Of a DNA stretch of 64,000 nt, positions 24,241 through 36,832 are shown piece by piece. Below the pieces are notes generated by a model, which worked only from the letters and a program-made list of their open reading frames with translations, was not told where the DNA came from and searched no databases. The translations under genes were made by a program, and so were the position numbers. Each line of letters starts with the position of its first letter. Within the stretch, counting starts at the first letter, position 1. This DNA is from Theobroma cacao (Eukaryota; Streptophyta; Magnoliopsida; Malvales; Malvaceae). The stretch lies in assembly GCF_000208745.1 (NCBI RefSeq), contig NC_030858.1, forward strand, positions 2,879,728 to 2,943,727, written 5' to 3'.

Positions 24241-24801
24241 TCAACAGTGCAGAAACACAACATGGAAAAGTACCAACATTACAAGTGACAAGGAGGCCTG
24301 AAAAGGAAGAGAAGAGGCCTTTGATGCATAGAAGTAGTAGTAAGGATAGGGGTACTCGTGGGGTCCTAGTACTGTAGGTGGCCCTTGACCTGGAGGTGCA
24401 TTGTAGAAGTACTTAAACGGAGGTGGTGGACTGCCCTTTGAGGAATATGATGAAGGTGCTGGTGGAGGTGGCCGCGGTGGAGATGGAGGTGATACTGGTT
24501 CTGATGGTGGTGGGGAGTGATACTCAGATTGTGGTGGGAAGTAATAATAAGGCACTGGTGGTGGCGAGTGGTGAACTGACGGTGATGGCGGTGGAAATGA
24601 CTTCAGCAGTGGCGGAGGTGGTGGTGAACAAATGACTGGACATGTTGCACAATCACTGATGCACAGTAAGCCGGCTGATGGTGCCCCCATTTCATCCTCA
24701 GATGTTACTCTAGTTAGCATGATCATGCACATGATCCCAACTTTCAAGAGCAAAACCAGCCATTTGCTTCCTTGGGATAGTTGACTACAACCAAAGCCCA
24801 T
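24241..24801 (-). CDS. Short proline-rich (extensin-like) protein, probably GPI-anchored
   Basis: Intronless 186-residue protein. Residues about 13-34 form a hydrophobic signal peptide after a short polar start. Four cysteines at 47, 51, 54 and 58 (LLCISDCATCPVICSPPPPP) precede a Pro/Ser/Tyr-rich body (residues 59-142) with SPPPPP, SPPPVPYYY, SPPPSEPVSPPSPP and SPPPPFKYFY. Such SPPP motifs are known sites of proline hydroxylation and arabinosylation in extensins. Residues 143-163 are Tyr-rich, and the chain ends in a hydrophobic tail after small residues (ASKASS), the pattern of a GPI-anchor signal. The likely location is plasma membrane and cell wall. It matches the small plant Cys-then-proline-rich family. 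Its position between COG8 and the USP-kinase agrees with Arabidopsis gene order as I recall it. Function is unknown. Confidence 0.8.
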   Translation of the reverse strand: MGFGCSQLSQGSKWLVLLLKVGIMCMIMLTRVTSEDEMGAPSAGLLCISDCATCPVICSPPPPPLLKSFPPPSPSVHHSPPPVPYYYFPPQSEYHSPPPSEPVSPPSPPRPPPPAPSSYSSKGSPPPPFKYFYNAPPGQGPPTVLGPHEYPYPYYYFYASKASSLPFQASLSLVMLVLFHVVFLHC

Positions 24802-27188
24802 CTGCGATTCGATAGCATAAGCTGAAACAAGTTGATGTTATGCCTTTGGTGAATTGCTGGACAGAAATCTGATATACTTATCTGCTATATGACTTTATCA
24901 ACACAATGCCAAAAGAAGGCTATGCACCAGATAGCCCACTTTACCCTTTACATGCGTGTGTATGGCTCTTCTAAAAGTCTGAATTAGGTGCTTCCTTGAT
25001 GATGGTTTGTGATGTATTGCTGTAAAGGGGGAAGATTTACTTCGACAACCTTTTTTCTTGGATCTGTAAAATGGATTTGGATTAAACAATGGAAGGACAA
25101 TACTTTGGGACACCTAGCAGTTATTTCAATGAAAGGCCAGAAGTACCCTTGGTAACTTAGCATCGGTCACAAAAGAGTTTGAAATCGGTTACCCTTCCAA
25201 TATGATTTTCTTATAGTACTGAAAAAGTGCTGTAGATTGTTTGAAGAAAGAGGATTTTTAGGTACATACTTGTCTTTCGGTGTTGATAGATACTTTTCTG
25301 GCATAGTAAACAAGGTTGGAAAACTAACAGGACATGATGAAGTTTCCTTGACTATTACAATTGACATTGGAAATGTTTCCAACTTAGCATTTCTTTTATT
25401 CAAAGATAGAGCTGATCACATGCTCATAAGCCTCCGTCTCTATCTCTTTATGATCATGGAAATAAGATAATAAGTGAATGATTAGTTGGGGGACCCAGAC
25501 AACGGCGTAAAGGCAATATCGAATGACATGGTTAAACATTAGTGCTAAAAATCTTGATTATCTGCTTGGATCTTGAAGCTTGTATATTAGTATTCTTTCG
25601 CTTTCATGGAAGGGGAATCCAAAGCAAAACTTGTTTGGTAATACCACTCCTGCTTTTGCTTATACCTTTCTCTTAACATAGTTCACCTTTGTGAGCATCA
25701 ATTCTCTCCTTCGAATGTCACCCTTAACACTTTATTCTCTGCTTGTGCTTTTCTTTCAAGGGGGGCTCATGAGTCTCCTTTTCCCATTGCAGGTTCTAGA
25801 CAGGATATCCCCGCCAGTGGCAGTGCCATGGAAGAATCAAGTCATGTAGCAATCATCTTGAATATCTTGGGAGGAGTACAGTTTGATTATGTTGACTAAC
25901 CCACTCTCTGGATGTCCGTGACCATGACTGATGCTAATGATCAAATTTCAAAGCTGAGCAGAAACCATGGAAGAAAAATTCAACGTTCACTTTTAACTTA
26001 GTTCGAGGCATTCTACAGTCCTCTCAATCTTCAGTCAAGGTGGAGCTATCACCTAACAGGGTAACTGTGATTCATAAGAAAACTTTTCTGAAGCAACATC
26101 TTATATTTGGCAAAGATTTACTACATTAATTTGACACAAGTTTCAGGGAATAGTCCTGGAGATTGAAAGTTGACATTGTATGTCCTGAGTTCTGTTCCCT
26201 TTTTGTCTATAAGGGTTGGTTTTGTGTGGGGAATGGGTTTGTATAGGGGGTTTTTGCTGGCGTATGAACAGGGGTTGATCCTTGTGTGATTTTGTTATGG
26301 CATACCTCAATGTTCTTTTGTAAGGGTTATGCCTTGCAAAATCTTTTTGCTGGAGAACTAAGGTTCTTTCAGACCTTTAATATAATTGAACTTTCAAACA
26401 AAAAAAAATTGACACCAGTTTTATCTTCCAAGTTAGTAAGCATGGTCAAAACTTGTGTGTTCTGCAAGCTCCTGGATTCTTGTCTTCAAAATGAAGAAAA
26501 GCAAAAAAAAAATGAAAATGATCTTCAGAAGTTGGATCTCATGAATATATATGCGTTTCAAGTCTTAACAAGATGAAAAACGCCTTGCTTTCTGTTCTAT
26601 CTAGGCGCTTAGGCAGGGTTAGCACTATACTTCCTGTAATACTCTGTCAAGAAGGTGACAGGTGTTAAGCTCTTCCGGCAAACATTGTTGTTTATCTTAT
26701 TTCATTACAGGATCCTGTAATACTCACAGGAGAAATATTTAATTCGGGCCATGCTCATCTCTATGGAACGGAAAGAAAGAGAAATATCTGTGTCATTAGA
26801 TATGCAAGGTATCATTATGATTGTGATGTTGATGAGCGAATTTGATAGAATTTGGAAAAATTACTGAAAGTTGCCATCAGCTCATTGCTAATTTATCTTC
26901 TGAGAATACATTATACATCTAGCAACAAGAAAGGAAGAAAGTTTCCAATTCTTAAAAATAATGACTACTATTTGTTCTGCAGGCACAAAATTGAATTAAG
27001 TTTTACTTTTGCTTTTACAAAAGCAGCATTTTGCAAGCACTAAAATGACCCTGAAGATATACACATTTCTGATATCACATTGCATAATCCAGCATCCTTC
27101 CCTTCTCCATCATGTTCACAAACATTGTTGTTTTTCTTTCATATGCAAACAGCTTCTTTCTCTCAAATCTTCAATCTCGTCTGAAATT
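24802..27188. other. Intergenic region with possible retroelement tail
   Basis: The first few hundred bases are the promoter and leader of the proline-rich gene. The frames at 25237-25470 and 26286-26576 have no recognisable family. The kinase 3' UTR is expected near 27000-27188. A candidate 5'-truncated retroelement is listed separately at 26144-26408. Confidence 0.45.
26144..26408 (+). mobile_element. Candidate 5'-truncated LINE or retrosequence with poly-A tail
   Basis: The segment ends in an A-rich tail (26398-26408) after 'ctttaatataattgaa', which looks like a plant LINE 3' end. It is flanked by near-identical 13-mers, TTGACACAAGTTT (26131-26143) and TTGACACCAGTTT (26409-26421), as expected of a target-site duplication with one later change. 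No coding relic was recognised. Confidence 0.35.
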
Positions 27189-30100
27189 TCATTCAGCGTC
27201 ATCTGGTTTCGAGTCTGGTGTTGGTTCAGTTTCCACATCTGAAGTCTTACTCATGGAGTCCTAGCCATTCAATAACAAAACTACGTAAGAAAACCAGCTT
27301 GCAAGAATTGTTTGGCAGGAGGAATTCATACTGTTAAATAAAAAGAAATTGGGATGGTTCGGGGATGCTTGAGTGATATTTTCTAATCAACAGATGCTGT
27401 CATAACCATTTCCTGTTTCCTGTCTTTATGTGGCTATAAGCCTTTTGCCCATCATCTAAAAACCTAAACTCTTCATGTTATGCGTCTAATTAATTGATAT
27501 CTATTATAGATAAGTCCCAAACCTGACTTGCTGATGATATCCTTGGCCTCGAAAGTGGACTGATCACCGAAGAACGTGCCTGGCTGCGACTTTGACTGTG
27601 ATAGCTTTGTCCTTGACTTTGATTACTACCACTGTATCCATGGCTATAACAACTACTGCTGTATCCATAGCTACGTGAGTCAGACCTCCTTCCAAGGTCT
27701 CTTAACCGGTTAAGTTCTGGCAGTATAACAGTGCCAAGATCCGGTCTGTCCCTCTTCCTCAGCTCTACACATTTTAGTGCCATTTGAGCAAATGATAAAG
27801 CCTCTTCAACTGGCCAATCTGGCACCGCTGGATCAAGCATATCGGCAAAAGTTCCTTTTTCAATGGCCCTTCCAACATGGTGAGCAAGACCCATTGGAGG
27901 CTTGGCTGTAATGATCTGGAGTAGCATTATGCCGAGGGAGTATATGTCTGATTTAGTTGTTAGCATGCCTGTTTGTTGATATTCAGGATCTATGTAACAG
28001 AATGTCCCTGCTGCTGAAGTCATGTGATATTGTGTTACACTGTCAGCTACAGAAGGTGGAACAAGCCGTGCTAGGCCAACATCACTAATTTTGCTCACAT
28101 AATTGCGGTCTAGGAGAATGTTAGCTGGCTTAAGGTCTCGATGCACTAGTGGCTCTGGCTTTGCTTGGTGAAGGAATAGAAGGGCAGTTGCAATTTCAGC
28201 AGCTATTTTAAATCGTTTCCTCCATGAAAGTGGAGGAGTATTGCCTCTTCGAAATAGCCTATCCTCTAAGCTGCCATGGATCATGTATTCATATACCAAG
28301 CATCCATACTCAGGGCAGGCACCGAGGAGAAGGACCATGTTTGGGTGTCTAATGCAGCAAAGGACCTCAACCTGTACAGGGTTGTAATATATAGAACAGA
28401 ATATTAGCTTGAATTCAGAGGATATGGATGCCTAGAGAATGACAGGTTGAATAATGTAATTTTTTTTGCAACAATAATGCCCACAACCTCTTTGATCTCT
28501 TCCCACTGAATTTAAATGGTTTTAAGAAAATGAAAATCCTTGTCAGTAATGCCAACATGACGCCTTACCTCTTGCTGGAATTGCTTCTTCCCTTGAGCAG
28601 CATCAGGTCTTAAAACTTTGATGGCAACAGGAGTGTGATCAAGTTTGCCTTTGTAAACAGGTCCATAACCTCCTTCTCCAATCTTCATTGATTCTGAGAA
28701 TTTTTCAGTAGCTTCTTCAATTTCTTCTATGGTATATTTTCTGTACCGGACATCATTATGTGCCAAAGCATTCAAAGCCCGATTCTTTTCGTCTGCCTCT
28801 TTCTTGGCTTTCAACTCTGCTTGTCTTCTTCTATGTGCTTCCATCTCTGCTAGCCTCTGTGATGCCTCAGCTGCTTCAATAGCAGCTTTGCACTTAGCCT
28901 TCTCCATCTCTGCAATGGCAAGAGCTGCCTCTTCAGCTAGCCTGGCTTCCTCAAACTTGCGAGCCTCCTCCATCTTCCACTGATGAAGCTCATTAGCCTG
29001 GACTCAGAAATGTCAATTATGTTCTCAAGTTGATTTTCAATGATACCCTTTAGGCATTAGAAAAGACTGGTACGATCATGTCCTGCCTATTTTTGAACTT
29101 TAAGAGCGTTTTGGATTAATTACATGTAACATCTTACAATCTGGCAATTTACTTAAACTTCAAAGGACATCCTCCATCCCTTAAACTCCATTTCAGATTA
29201 CTGTGTTTTTATACTAGTTACCAAAAGAATAAGCATTTTTTAACTTTTATCTGCAATAACTTAATTATTTTGCTAATTCTTACTTTGTTGATCATTCCTT
29301 CATCAAATGTAGCCAACATGTAAAGAAAATTTCAAATTTTGGATTCCTGAACACAGTCAAGTGCAAGGTGAAGATTAATTTTAGTTTTTAATTCTTATAT
29401 TAAGACTCAAGATTTTCTTGGAAGATTTTGTTGACAGAAACTGGAAAGAGTTTCTTTTTTTCCTCTAAAAAGTGGAGATTTTGATGGTATAAGATTACCT
29501 TTCTTTTGGCTGTAAGAGCTTCTTTGCAAGCTGTGCTGTACATATCCATGGTTTGCTTAAGTTCAAGCTTCAATCTTCTCATTTCAGCTTCTATGTCTCG
29601 CTGCAATTCACGGTCATATCATATTATCGTATTAGTACTTCTGTCACTAAGCCGGCAAATGCCATACTTTAAAAACGCAATCCACAATCTATGAATTCTC
29701 TTACTGGCACTCAATAGTTAATACCAAAGGCCACTTACCGTACTTTGTGGAAGTGACTCTGAAGGGCTACCTGACACCATTGAGAAATCTAAATCTTGGC
29801 CAGAAATATCCATAGATCCAAGGGCAAGTTTTGCTGGAAAATCCGACTCATTAGAAAAAGAATCATGGCTAGTTGAGGACTGTCCTCGGATACCTATATC
29901 AATGCTGTCCAATGACAAATTTGCTGGAGAGCTTCTTTGTCTATCACGCTCACGTATAGGTACTTTTGAGGGATTATCCAAGGACAGTCTCTCTGATCCT
30001 GCATTTCTCAATGCTCCCCTTGTATATTGTCCTCTGTTTTAAGTAAAAGATACAATGTCATCATAAACAGGCAATTAAAGCATAGTAAATAGAACGGGAG

Positions 30101-31152
30101 ACTAACTTTATACTAGTACTAAGAAGAGCTGTCACATTTTCCATCACTAAACTTTCTGTCAATAACAAGAATGGAACCAACTTTCCCACCTGATTCCATC
30201 ATCTTCAATTTGATCCAGTGGAATCTGTGGTGGCATTCCTGCAGATGGTGCCTTGGGTGGGGTAGCAGTATTAGCTACAGGCCGCTGTGCTGTTCGCACT
30301 GTCAATATCTTACCTTTGGAAATCACATATACTGAGCAAAACTCTGGTGCAGATTTGATCAAGGTGGTCGGCACGTCATGTTTGAATTTCCTATAAGACA
30401 AATAACTGAACTTTGAATTTTTAGTACAAAATGGAGAGAACAAGTCCAGGAGGTAGGGAATCAGGAAGGAACAGATTAACCTTGAGATAGCGTTCCTTGA
30501 TGCTGCACCGAGGACCATGCTGTTAATCAAGTTCTTGCTGATATAGTCCACAAGTGCTTTAGAGATATCAGTATCCTCAAGGATAACCTCCCTCATTTGA
30601 ATCTGTACTTGACAATGAAATTAGATATTGGTTAGAATTGGTCATCATGCCAAGACATATCTCTATCATCTTTTATTGTTTCTGTCTTGTAACTGAACCA
30701 AAGATGAACCATTGCTACTACATATCCCCATTTATTATATAGAAAATGAGAACTAGGTACCCCTTTGCGTGCACAGTAGCCGCGGAAAGGAATGAAAAGC
30801 TGGTTTATGTCATAATCAGATTCTCCTTCACCCTCTGCATGTTAAAAGAAAGAACAAAAACAATTACCAAATTAAGACGAATGCATGGCCAACAATCTCT
30901 TTTTGTGTTCTTTGCCATATTTCATTGACACTTTCTTGAAACAAAAGGCAATGAAGCAAAAAATAATATGAGAAACGAGAGAGGGTACCTACGGTTTTTA
31001 TGCCTAACATGGACCAAGATGATGAGCGGGTTGGTGATCACAAGATGATCAATAGCCCAACGTACAGCGTGTGGGCTGTTTTTGTCTCTGTCAATGGCCA
31101 CCGCAGTGGTGTTGGCAGGTACATTGCTTTCATCAGAGAAGTGAGGAGCCAT
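27189..31152 (-). CDS. USP-domain / coiled-coil / protein kinase (PUB-like family without U-box)
   Basis: Receptor-like cytoplasmic kinase with an N-terminal universal-stress-protein fold. Exons on the minus strand: 30993-31152, 30761-30834, 30481-30602, 30190-30390, 29739-30033, 29499-29600, 28569-28997, 27523-28371 and a small last exon 27189-27260, giving 767 residues. Residues about 15-170 are the USP domain (TTAVAIDRDKNSPHAVRWAI; EVILEDTDISKALVDYISKN). A Ser-rich linker follows, then a long charged coiled coil (about 285-400) and the kinase domain (about 415-690) with IGEGGYGPVYKG, VAIKVL and HRDLKPANILL. DFG is replaced by SDVGLA, as is usual in this family. The chain ends in an acidic tail with no U-box, so it belongs to the group lacking the E3 domain. 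The last exon is inferred: without it the frame would stop at 27490. Its targets are unknown. Confidence 0.88.
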
Positions 31153-32625
31153 CAAGGGAAACTTGTGACTTGTGGCTCACGGCAATGTTCGCTAAAACTT
31201 TGTGATGACAGAATAAGTTGCCACCACCGCCGTTGCAAACCACCAGGCCAATCCCTCCTGCACCTCCAGCTATAACTGCTTTGCGAAAAAAGAAGAGAAA
31301 AAAATCCTCCACGAGAAAGAAAGCGGGAAATATAATAATAATATTATTGAAGGGCGAATGAAGAAGCCAAGGTTGAGGTCTTTGTCCTGGTGTTTAGGTG
31401 CAACTGCAATATCCCCATGTGTCCTCCTGGCAACAAAAATGGACGTTCCTCATGTAATGAACCTAAGAATTCATGTCTTCCGTTCGCCTGTTTTAGCCAA
31501 TTTGACCTGGCCCTTTCCTTCATTGTAAGAAAAAGCTGCATTTAGGAGTTCATTTTTTACTATAATTAGAGCATTTGACCATCAGTCAATCGAGCAGATT
31601 CACAATCTTTGAACTTCAAGTCTTGGTGAAGAATGAGTTGCAGAGGTTTATTAGCATGAACCTTACTATATATGGGAAAAAACATAAAAGGCAAATAGAT
31701 TTTTATTAAGAAATTAAATATTAATTTTATAATAAAAATCCAAACATTTAATTAATGTTAATGTAAGCTAAAATTCATTTTTAAATTTTTTCTTAAAAAA
31801 ACAATTCTTTTATTTTTATATGATAAAGTAATATGTTTATATGTTTATTTACTTAGTAAATGCAATATGCTTACATGTTTGTTAAAATGTATTAAAAATA
31901 ATTTATTTCATATTATTTTTATAATTTTAAAAAATTGAAGGTGAAAAAATATGTATTTAAATAAAATAATAGGAGTAAATAATACATTTGAAACATTTAC
32001 TTATTTTATACATAATATATTTATCTTATGAAAAGTGATATAATGCATAAAATCATATTCATAGTTAACTTTATTTTTGTCATTAAGTATAATTTATTAG
32101 GCTAGGAATTAGAAATCCAGCTTTTTCATGTGGAGATATATGCACTTATATCAAACAAAAATATCTAAATGCTAATTTAATCGTTTACCTTACATTTCAT
32201 TCTATTAATAATATATAAAAAGTAAACTCTTGAAGACTTAATTGCTATAGCAACAATAGTATAATTGATATTAATAAAGATAAATATATATAACTAATTT
32301 AATTATTAATATATTATATATAAATAATGTTGTGAATGATTTTATAAAATATTGTTATTAGCATATATATATGTATATGTATATGTATTAAGATATATAA
32401 AATAAATAAATATTTTAATTGTGACATAAAACTGTACCGGCTTAGCCTGGCTCCAAAAGTAGATTTAAGCTGCCAAACGACGTCGCTTTAAAGGTCATCC
32501 CTCTTCCCCCACTCAAATTCTACACCCAAGCAACGTAAACCCAGAACCCGAATCCAGGAAACCGTAAAAAAAAAACCATTCGATTGTAAATTCGGACGCC
32601 GAATTGAGAATCCGATCAAGAGAAG
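31153..32625. other. Intergenic region, AT-rich core
   Basis: This separates the divergent USP-kinase (-) and CYP57 (+) genes, so both promoters must lie here. From about 31680 to 32440 the DNA is over 80% A+T by eye, with a TATATG-type microsatellite near 32362-32390. The CYP57 leader begins near 32480. No ORF of interest was seen. Confidence 0.5.
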
Positions 32626-35600
32626 ATGTCGACGGTGTACGTTCTAGAACCGCCGACGAAGGGTAAAGTGATACTGAACACGACGTACGGCCCACTGGAC
32701 ATCGAGCTGTGGCCCAAAGAAGCCCCGAAAGCCGTTCGGAACTTCGTGCAGCTCTGCCTCGAAGGCTATTTCGACAATACAATCTTCCACCGCATTATCA
32801 AGGGCTTCCTCGTCCAAGGCGGTGACCCCACCGGCTCCGGCACCGGTAACCTCCCTCTTTCTCTTCTTTAATTATTGTTTCCTCTAGCTGTTTTTGATTA
32901 GTTAGGGTTAGTTATGAGTTTGAATTTTTTGTTTTAAGGTGGAGGAAGTATTTACGGGAGTGTGTTTTCGGACGAGTTTCATTCGCGTTTAAGATTTAAC
33001 CATAGAGGTATTGTTGCTTGTGCCAATGCTGGTTCGCCGCATTCGAATGGGAGTCAGTTCTTTATGTCTCTGGATAAATGCGAATGGCTTGATAAAAAAA
33101 ACACTATTTTTGGAAAGGTAACCCGTGATTGCATTTTATATAAATTTTTTTATTTTGTAATCCATACTTGAGTGTTACTGGAACTGATTGTTGGTTGTTG
33201 GTAGGTTACCGGAGACTCTATATTTAATCTTCTGACAATAGGTGAGGTTGACACTGATCAGAATGACCGGCCTTTGGATCCTCCTCCAAGAATCAAATCA
33301 GTTGAGGTAGCTTTTTCTTTTTTATTTTTTTGATGAAGTATAGAACTAATTGACTGCTAAGGCATGTTGTATGTTGCTTCTTGATCTTGGTTTTTATAAC
33401 ATTTGAAAAACATTATGTCAGCCAGTTTTATCCTTTGATTTCCTGTTTTAGGTACTTTGGAACCCTTTTGAAGATATAGTTCCTAGAATATCTTCAAAGC
33501 CTTTGATCCAGCCCACAGCTGAATCTGAGAGGAAAGATTTGAAGAAGAAAGCTGTGAAGTAAGTCTTCTTCCGCCATAATTGAGCACTCTCTTTTGAGCA
33601 TATTAAGGATACTTATGTTTATCATGATGAAGATATTCTTATTACTTAAGGTATATGTGTTCTTTGGAGAATGCAGAAAGCTGAACTTGCTGTCATTTGG
33701 AGAAGAAGCTGAAGAAGAAGAGAAGGAATTGGCAGCAGTAAAGCAAAAGATTAAGAGTAGTCATGATGTATTGAGTGATCCTCGCCTCCTAAAGCAAGAA
33801 CAGGCACTGATCCCATATCTATCTTGATGTGCATTTTCCCATTTTCTTTTCCAATACTTAAATAAATTGTTTAACCATGATCAAGCCAAGTTACTTGATG
33901 CACAGTTTTCTTAAATTTTCTTAAATTTACAGAAATTCTTCTTCTGACCATCCCCTGAACTAGCCTTTGGCATAGTGTGAATTTAATCTGGTTGTCTGGT
34001 GAATACGTTTTAAAATTGTTACCAACCACTTAATGGTGAACATAACAAGTCATGTAGTTGTGCTGACATGCAGCATGGCTTTGCCATATTATGAGCAATT
34101 AATGAATCTTGAGCCCATATTCTTAACACAACTTCTTTGATGCAGGATTCATCCAATGTCAAAACAACTAAGGATGTGCAGTTGTCTGTAAGGGGAGCTC
34201 TAAGCTCAAAGAGAGAAGGAGCGGAGAAAGATGTGGATGCTGAGTTGTCTGATTCCCTTGATCATAGTGACGATGATGAGGCCAGTTTTGATGCACGAAT
34301 GCGTTGTCAAATACTTAATAGACGGAAGGAGCTTGGAGACCACCCATCCAAGCAAAAGATGCAAAATGGTAACTGTTCAATATGGAACTCTTTTACCTTT
34401 TGGATTTAAAAATGGAAGTTTAAAGTCTCGAAAACTCCTAATAACAGTGTGTATTCTCATAGACTAGACTTTGTTGTCTTAATCTTAAAAATCTCTAAAT
34501 TCCAATTTAAGAAAAACAAAAATAGAGGAAACTAAGATCAAGCCTTGCATTATGTTCACATGTACTAGTAACATTCATTTACAGATGAGGTAACACTGTT
34601 AGATAATAGTTCAGTTCACACATTTCATGTCATGCACAAATGAGCACGCGTGCTCATGCATGATACCTTCTGAGTTTAAAAGCACCCTTGAAACAATTAG
34701 AGATATCTTGAAGAAACAATTGGAATAGAAGTTTTTAAAACTGTCACCCTCCCATGGAAGACATAAAAGAATCAAGTATTTTGGTTTTGATCAAACAAGA
34801 TATAAATGCAGATTAAGGAACTGGATTTTTGCATATATGGTTAATTTTTTTTTTTTATAATTGGGGGAAGGGGGATTCGAACCTTGCTTTTTAGGCAGGG
34901 GGATAATGCACCAACCAATGAGCCAAATACTCGGGTGCGCATGTATGGTTAATTTAAGAAGCTCTAATGTCTGAAAATGGATATTGCTGCAATTATAAGA
35001 GCTTTAGGTTTTCATTCTGCTCAGCTCATGTTGCAGATCCAAATTAGAATTATCTATAACACCTCATAATGAAAGAGCATTATACTCATAACCGTAAGAT
35101 CTCACGTGTTGTTTGCTGAGCACCATTATGCGCTTGGTTTAAGGTTTAGAATTTATCAATAAGGTTTTGATCAATTTACCGATGTTAAACCCTTGGAACC
35201 TGTTATCAGATAGCTTTTCTTTCTAGTGTGCATCCTTCATTCCATCTGGTTTACTTATTACTGAGTGATTTCTCAAATGGTCTTTGACTTGTGGAATCTT
35301 GTGCAGGGAGCTCTAAACCAAATGACCGTGAAATTTCTGCACCAAGGTAAAGATATGAATGATTTATTTTCTGTCTTTTTTTCTACTCTTACTTATTCTC
35401 TCAAAAGGTTTCTTCTAGAGTATACATGTTTAGCAACCATCCACACAGGTGTTTAACATGATGCACCTGTCAGATGTTTGTAATTGCATGAAAGCTGCTA
35501 AAATTTGGCAACTGAACGGCATTGCTTTCATTAAACATCTTCTTATTGTTTTTTAGTGCTTTTTACTTTGTTCCCCAGTGTGTTGGTTTTACTAAGGTCA

Positions 35601-36832
35601 TTGATTTGGTTTGGTTATGATTTAAACCATTTTTCCCTTTGGTTTGCTGTTTCCTTTTTGAACATTATCACCTTCTATTGCTGCTGCTTCACCTGGTTAT
35701 TGAAGATATAGAATCTGCTGGTATTGCTTTTTCTTTTTTGCATAAAGAACTCAATACTTTTGTGGTGATGTTTACACCAGGTCCAATGATGAAAGTATTG
35801 ATGATGACCAACCAAGGGTAGAAAAGCTGTCCCTGAAGAAAAAGGGTATGGGATCAGAAGCCAGAGCTGAGCGCATGGCTAATGCTGATGCAGATTTACA
35901 GTTATTCAGTGTGGCTGAACGAGGAAGATTGTTGCAAAAACAGAAGAAGCGCAGACTTCAAGGACGTGAAGATGATGTATGTTTAAAATTTCTGTTTCAA
36001 ATTCAATGATGCTTTTCCCTTAATATTTTACTTTTCCTCCATCTTTGTTTTGTCCTTTCGCAATGCAACTCCCACAAGTTTTGCAAGTTAGAATCTCCCA
36101 TTCAACTTGATTTTTAGCAAAAAGTGAGCCATTATGCAATCTTCTGTGCTTATGAAAGATTTCTATCTCTTGCTAATCTCAAGAAATAAGAAAGGTGATA
36201 GGCCTATGTGGAAATGTGTTTCCTCCTTTTAAATTTGAAAGCACATTCTCTGTGCACATATTGGCACTAATTCTAGTCCATAAGAACCTACTTTTCTTTA
36301 TTTGTTGTTTTGTGAATCCTAGGTTTTAGCAAAACTTGAGAAGTTCAAGCAATCTATTTCCACAAAACCAGCTGCTCGAAGCAGTGGGCCTGCAGGTCAT
36401 GAAAATGAGGATTTGTCTGACTGGAAAGCAGTTCGGTTAGCATTTGCTCCTGATACCAAGGTTTGTTTTTTAAGATTTCTTCAGGCATTTCAGAAAAACC
36501 AACTGCATGTGATTTTTGTAAGTGTTTTATGAACAGTACCAATTATGCCATGCCAAAGCAAAAAGAAAAGCTTCTGACTACAGGAACTTTACAAAATCCC
36601 CATGTATTCTGGCTTAGGCTTCGGTAAGTCCAATTGCAACAATGGAATCATAGGGAGTTTAATCAATGGTTTTCTTCGAATCATCATGCAGGATGGTATG
36701 TCTCGCAAGGATGACCCGAATGACTATGTGGTTGTTGACCCTCTTTTGGAGAAGGGGAAAGAAAAATTCAACCGGATGCAAGCCAAGCAAAAGCGACGGG
36801 AACGGGAATGGGCTGGCAAATCTCTTACTTGA
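32626..36832 (+). CDS. CYP57: Cyclophilin-type peptidyl-prolyl isomerase, CWC27 homologue
   Basis: Spliceosome-associated cyclophilin of the CWC27 family (Arabidopsis CYP57), nuclear. Exons: 32626-32845, 32939-33117, 33205-33306, 33452-33558, 33677-33803, 34146-34368, 35307-35346, 35781-35976, 36323-36460 and 36692-36832, giving 490 residues. Residues about 10-165 are the isomerase domain, with NTTYGPLDIELWPKEAPKA, FHRIIKGFLVQGGDPTGSGT, NGSQFFMSL and EWLDKKNTIFGKV. The rest is charged and largely disordered, with KKLNLLSFGEEAEEEEKELA and the conserved C-terminal DDPNDYVVVDPLLEKGKEKF characteristic of CWC27. CWC27 proteins bind CWC22 in the B-act spliceosome (family knowledge). Intron 5 appears to be GC-AG (donor CAG/GCACTG). 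Intron 6 hosts a SINE. The ATG is the first in the open frame. Confidence 0.94.
34848..34938 (-). mobile_element. tRNA-derived SINE in CYP57 intron 6
   Basis: On the minus strand the element has a Pol III A box TGGCTCATTGG (34915-34925) and a B box GGTTCGAATCC (34873-34883), spaced as in tRNA genes. It ends in an A-rich tail (ATAAAAAA..., up to 34848). Direct repeats flank it: GCATATATGGTTAATTT (34831-34847) and GCATGTATGGTTAATTT (34939-34955), a 17-bp target-site duplication with one mismatch. It is only about 91 bp, short for a SINE. Confidence 0.8.

Noticed and set aside
25237..25470. 77-codon open frame on + in the gap upstream of the USP-kinase
   Set aside because: No family similarity, no splice or promoter context; expected by chance at this length.
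34861..34935. True tRNA gene (A and B boxes present)
   Set aside because: There is no acceptor stem or cloverleaf, and the element ends in a poly-A tail inside target-site duplications, so it is a SINE.
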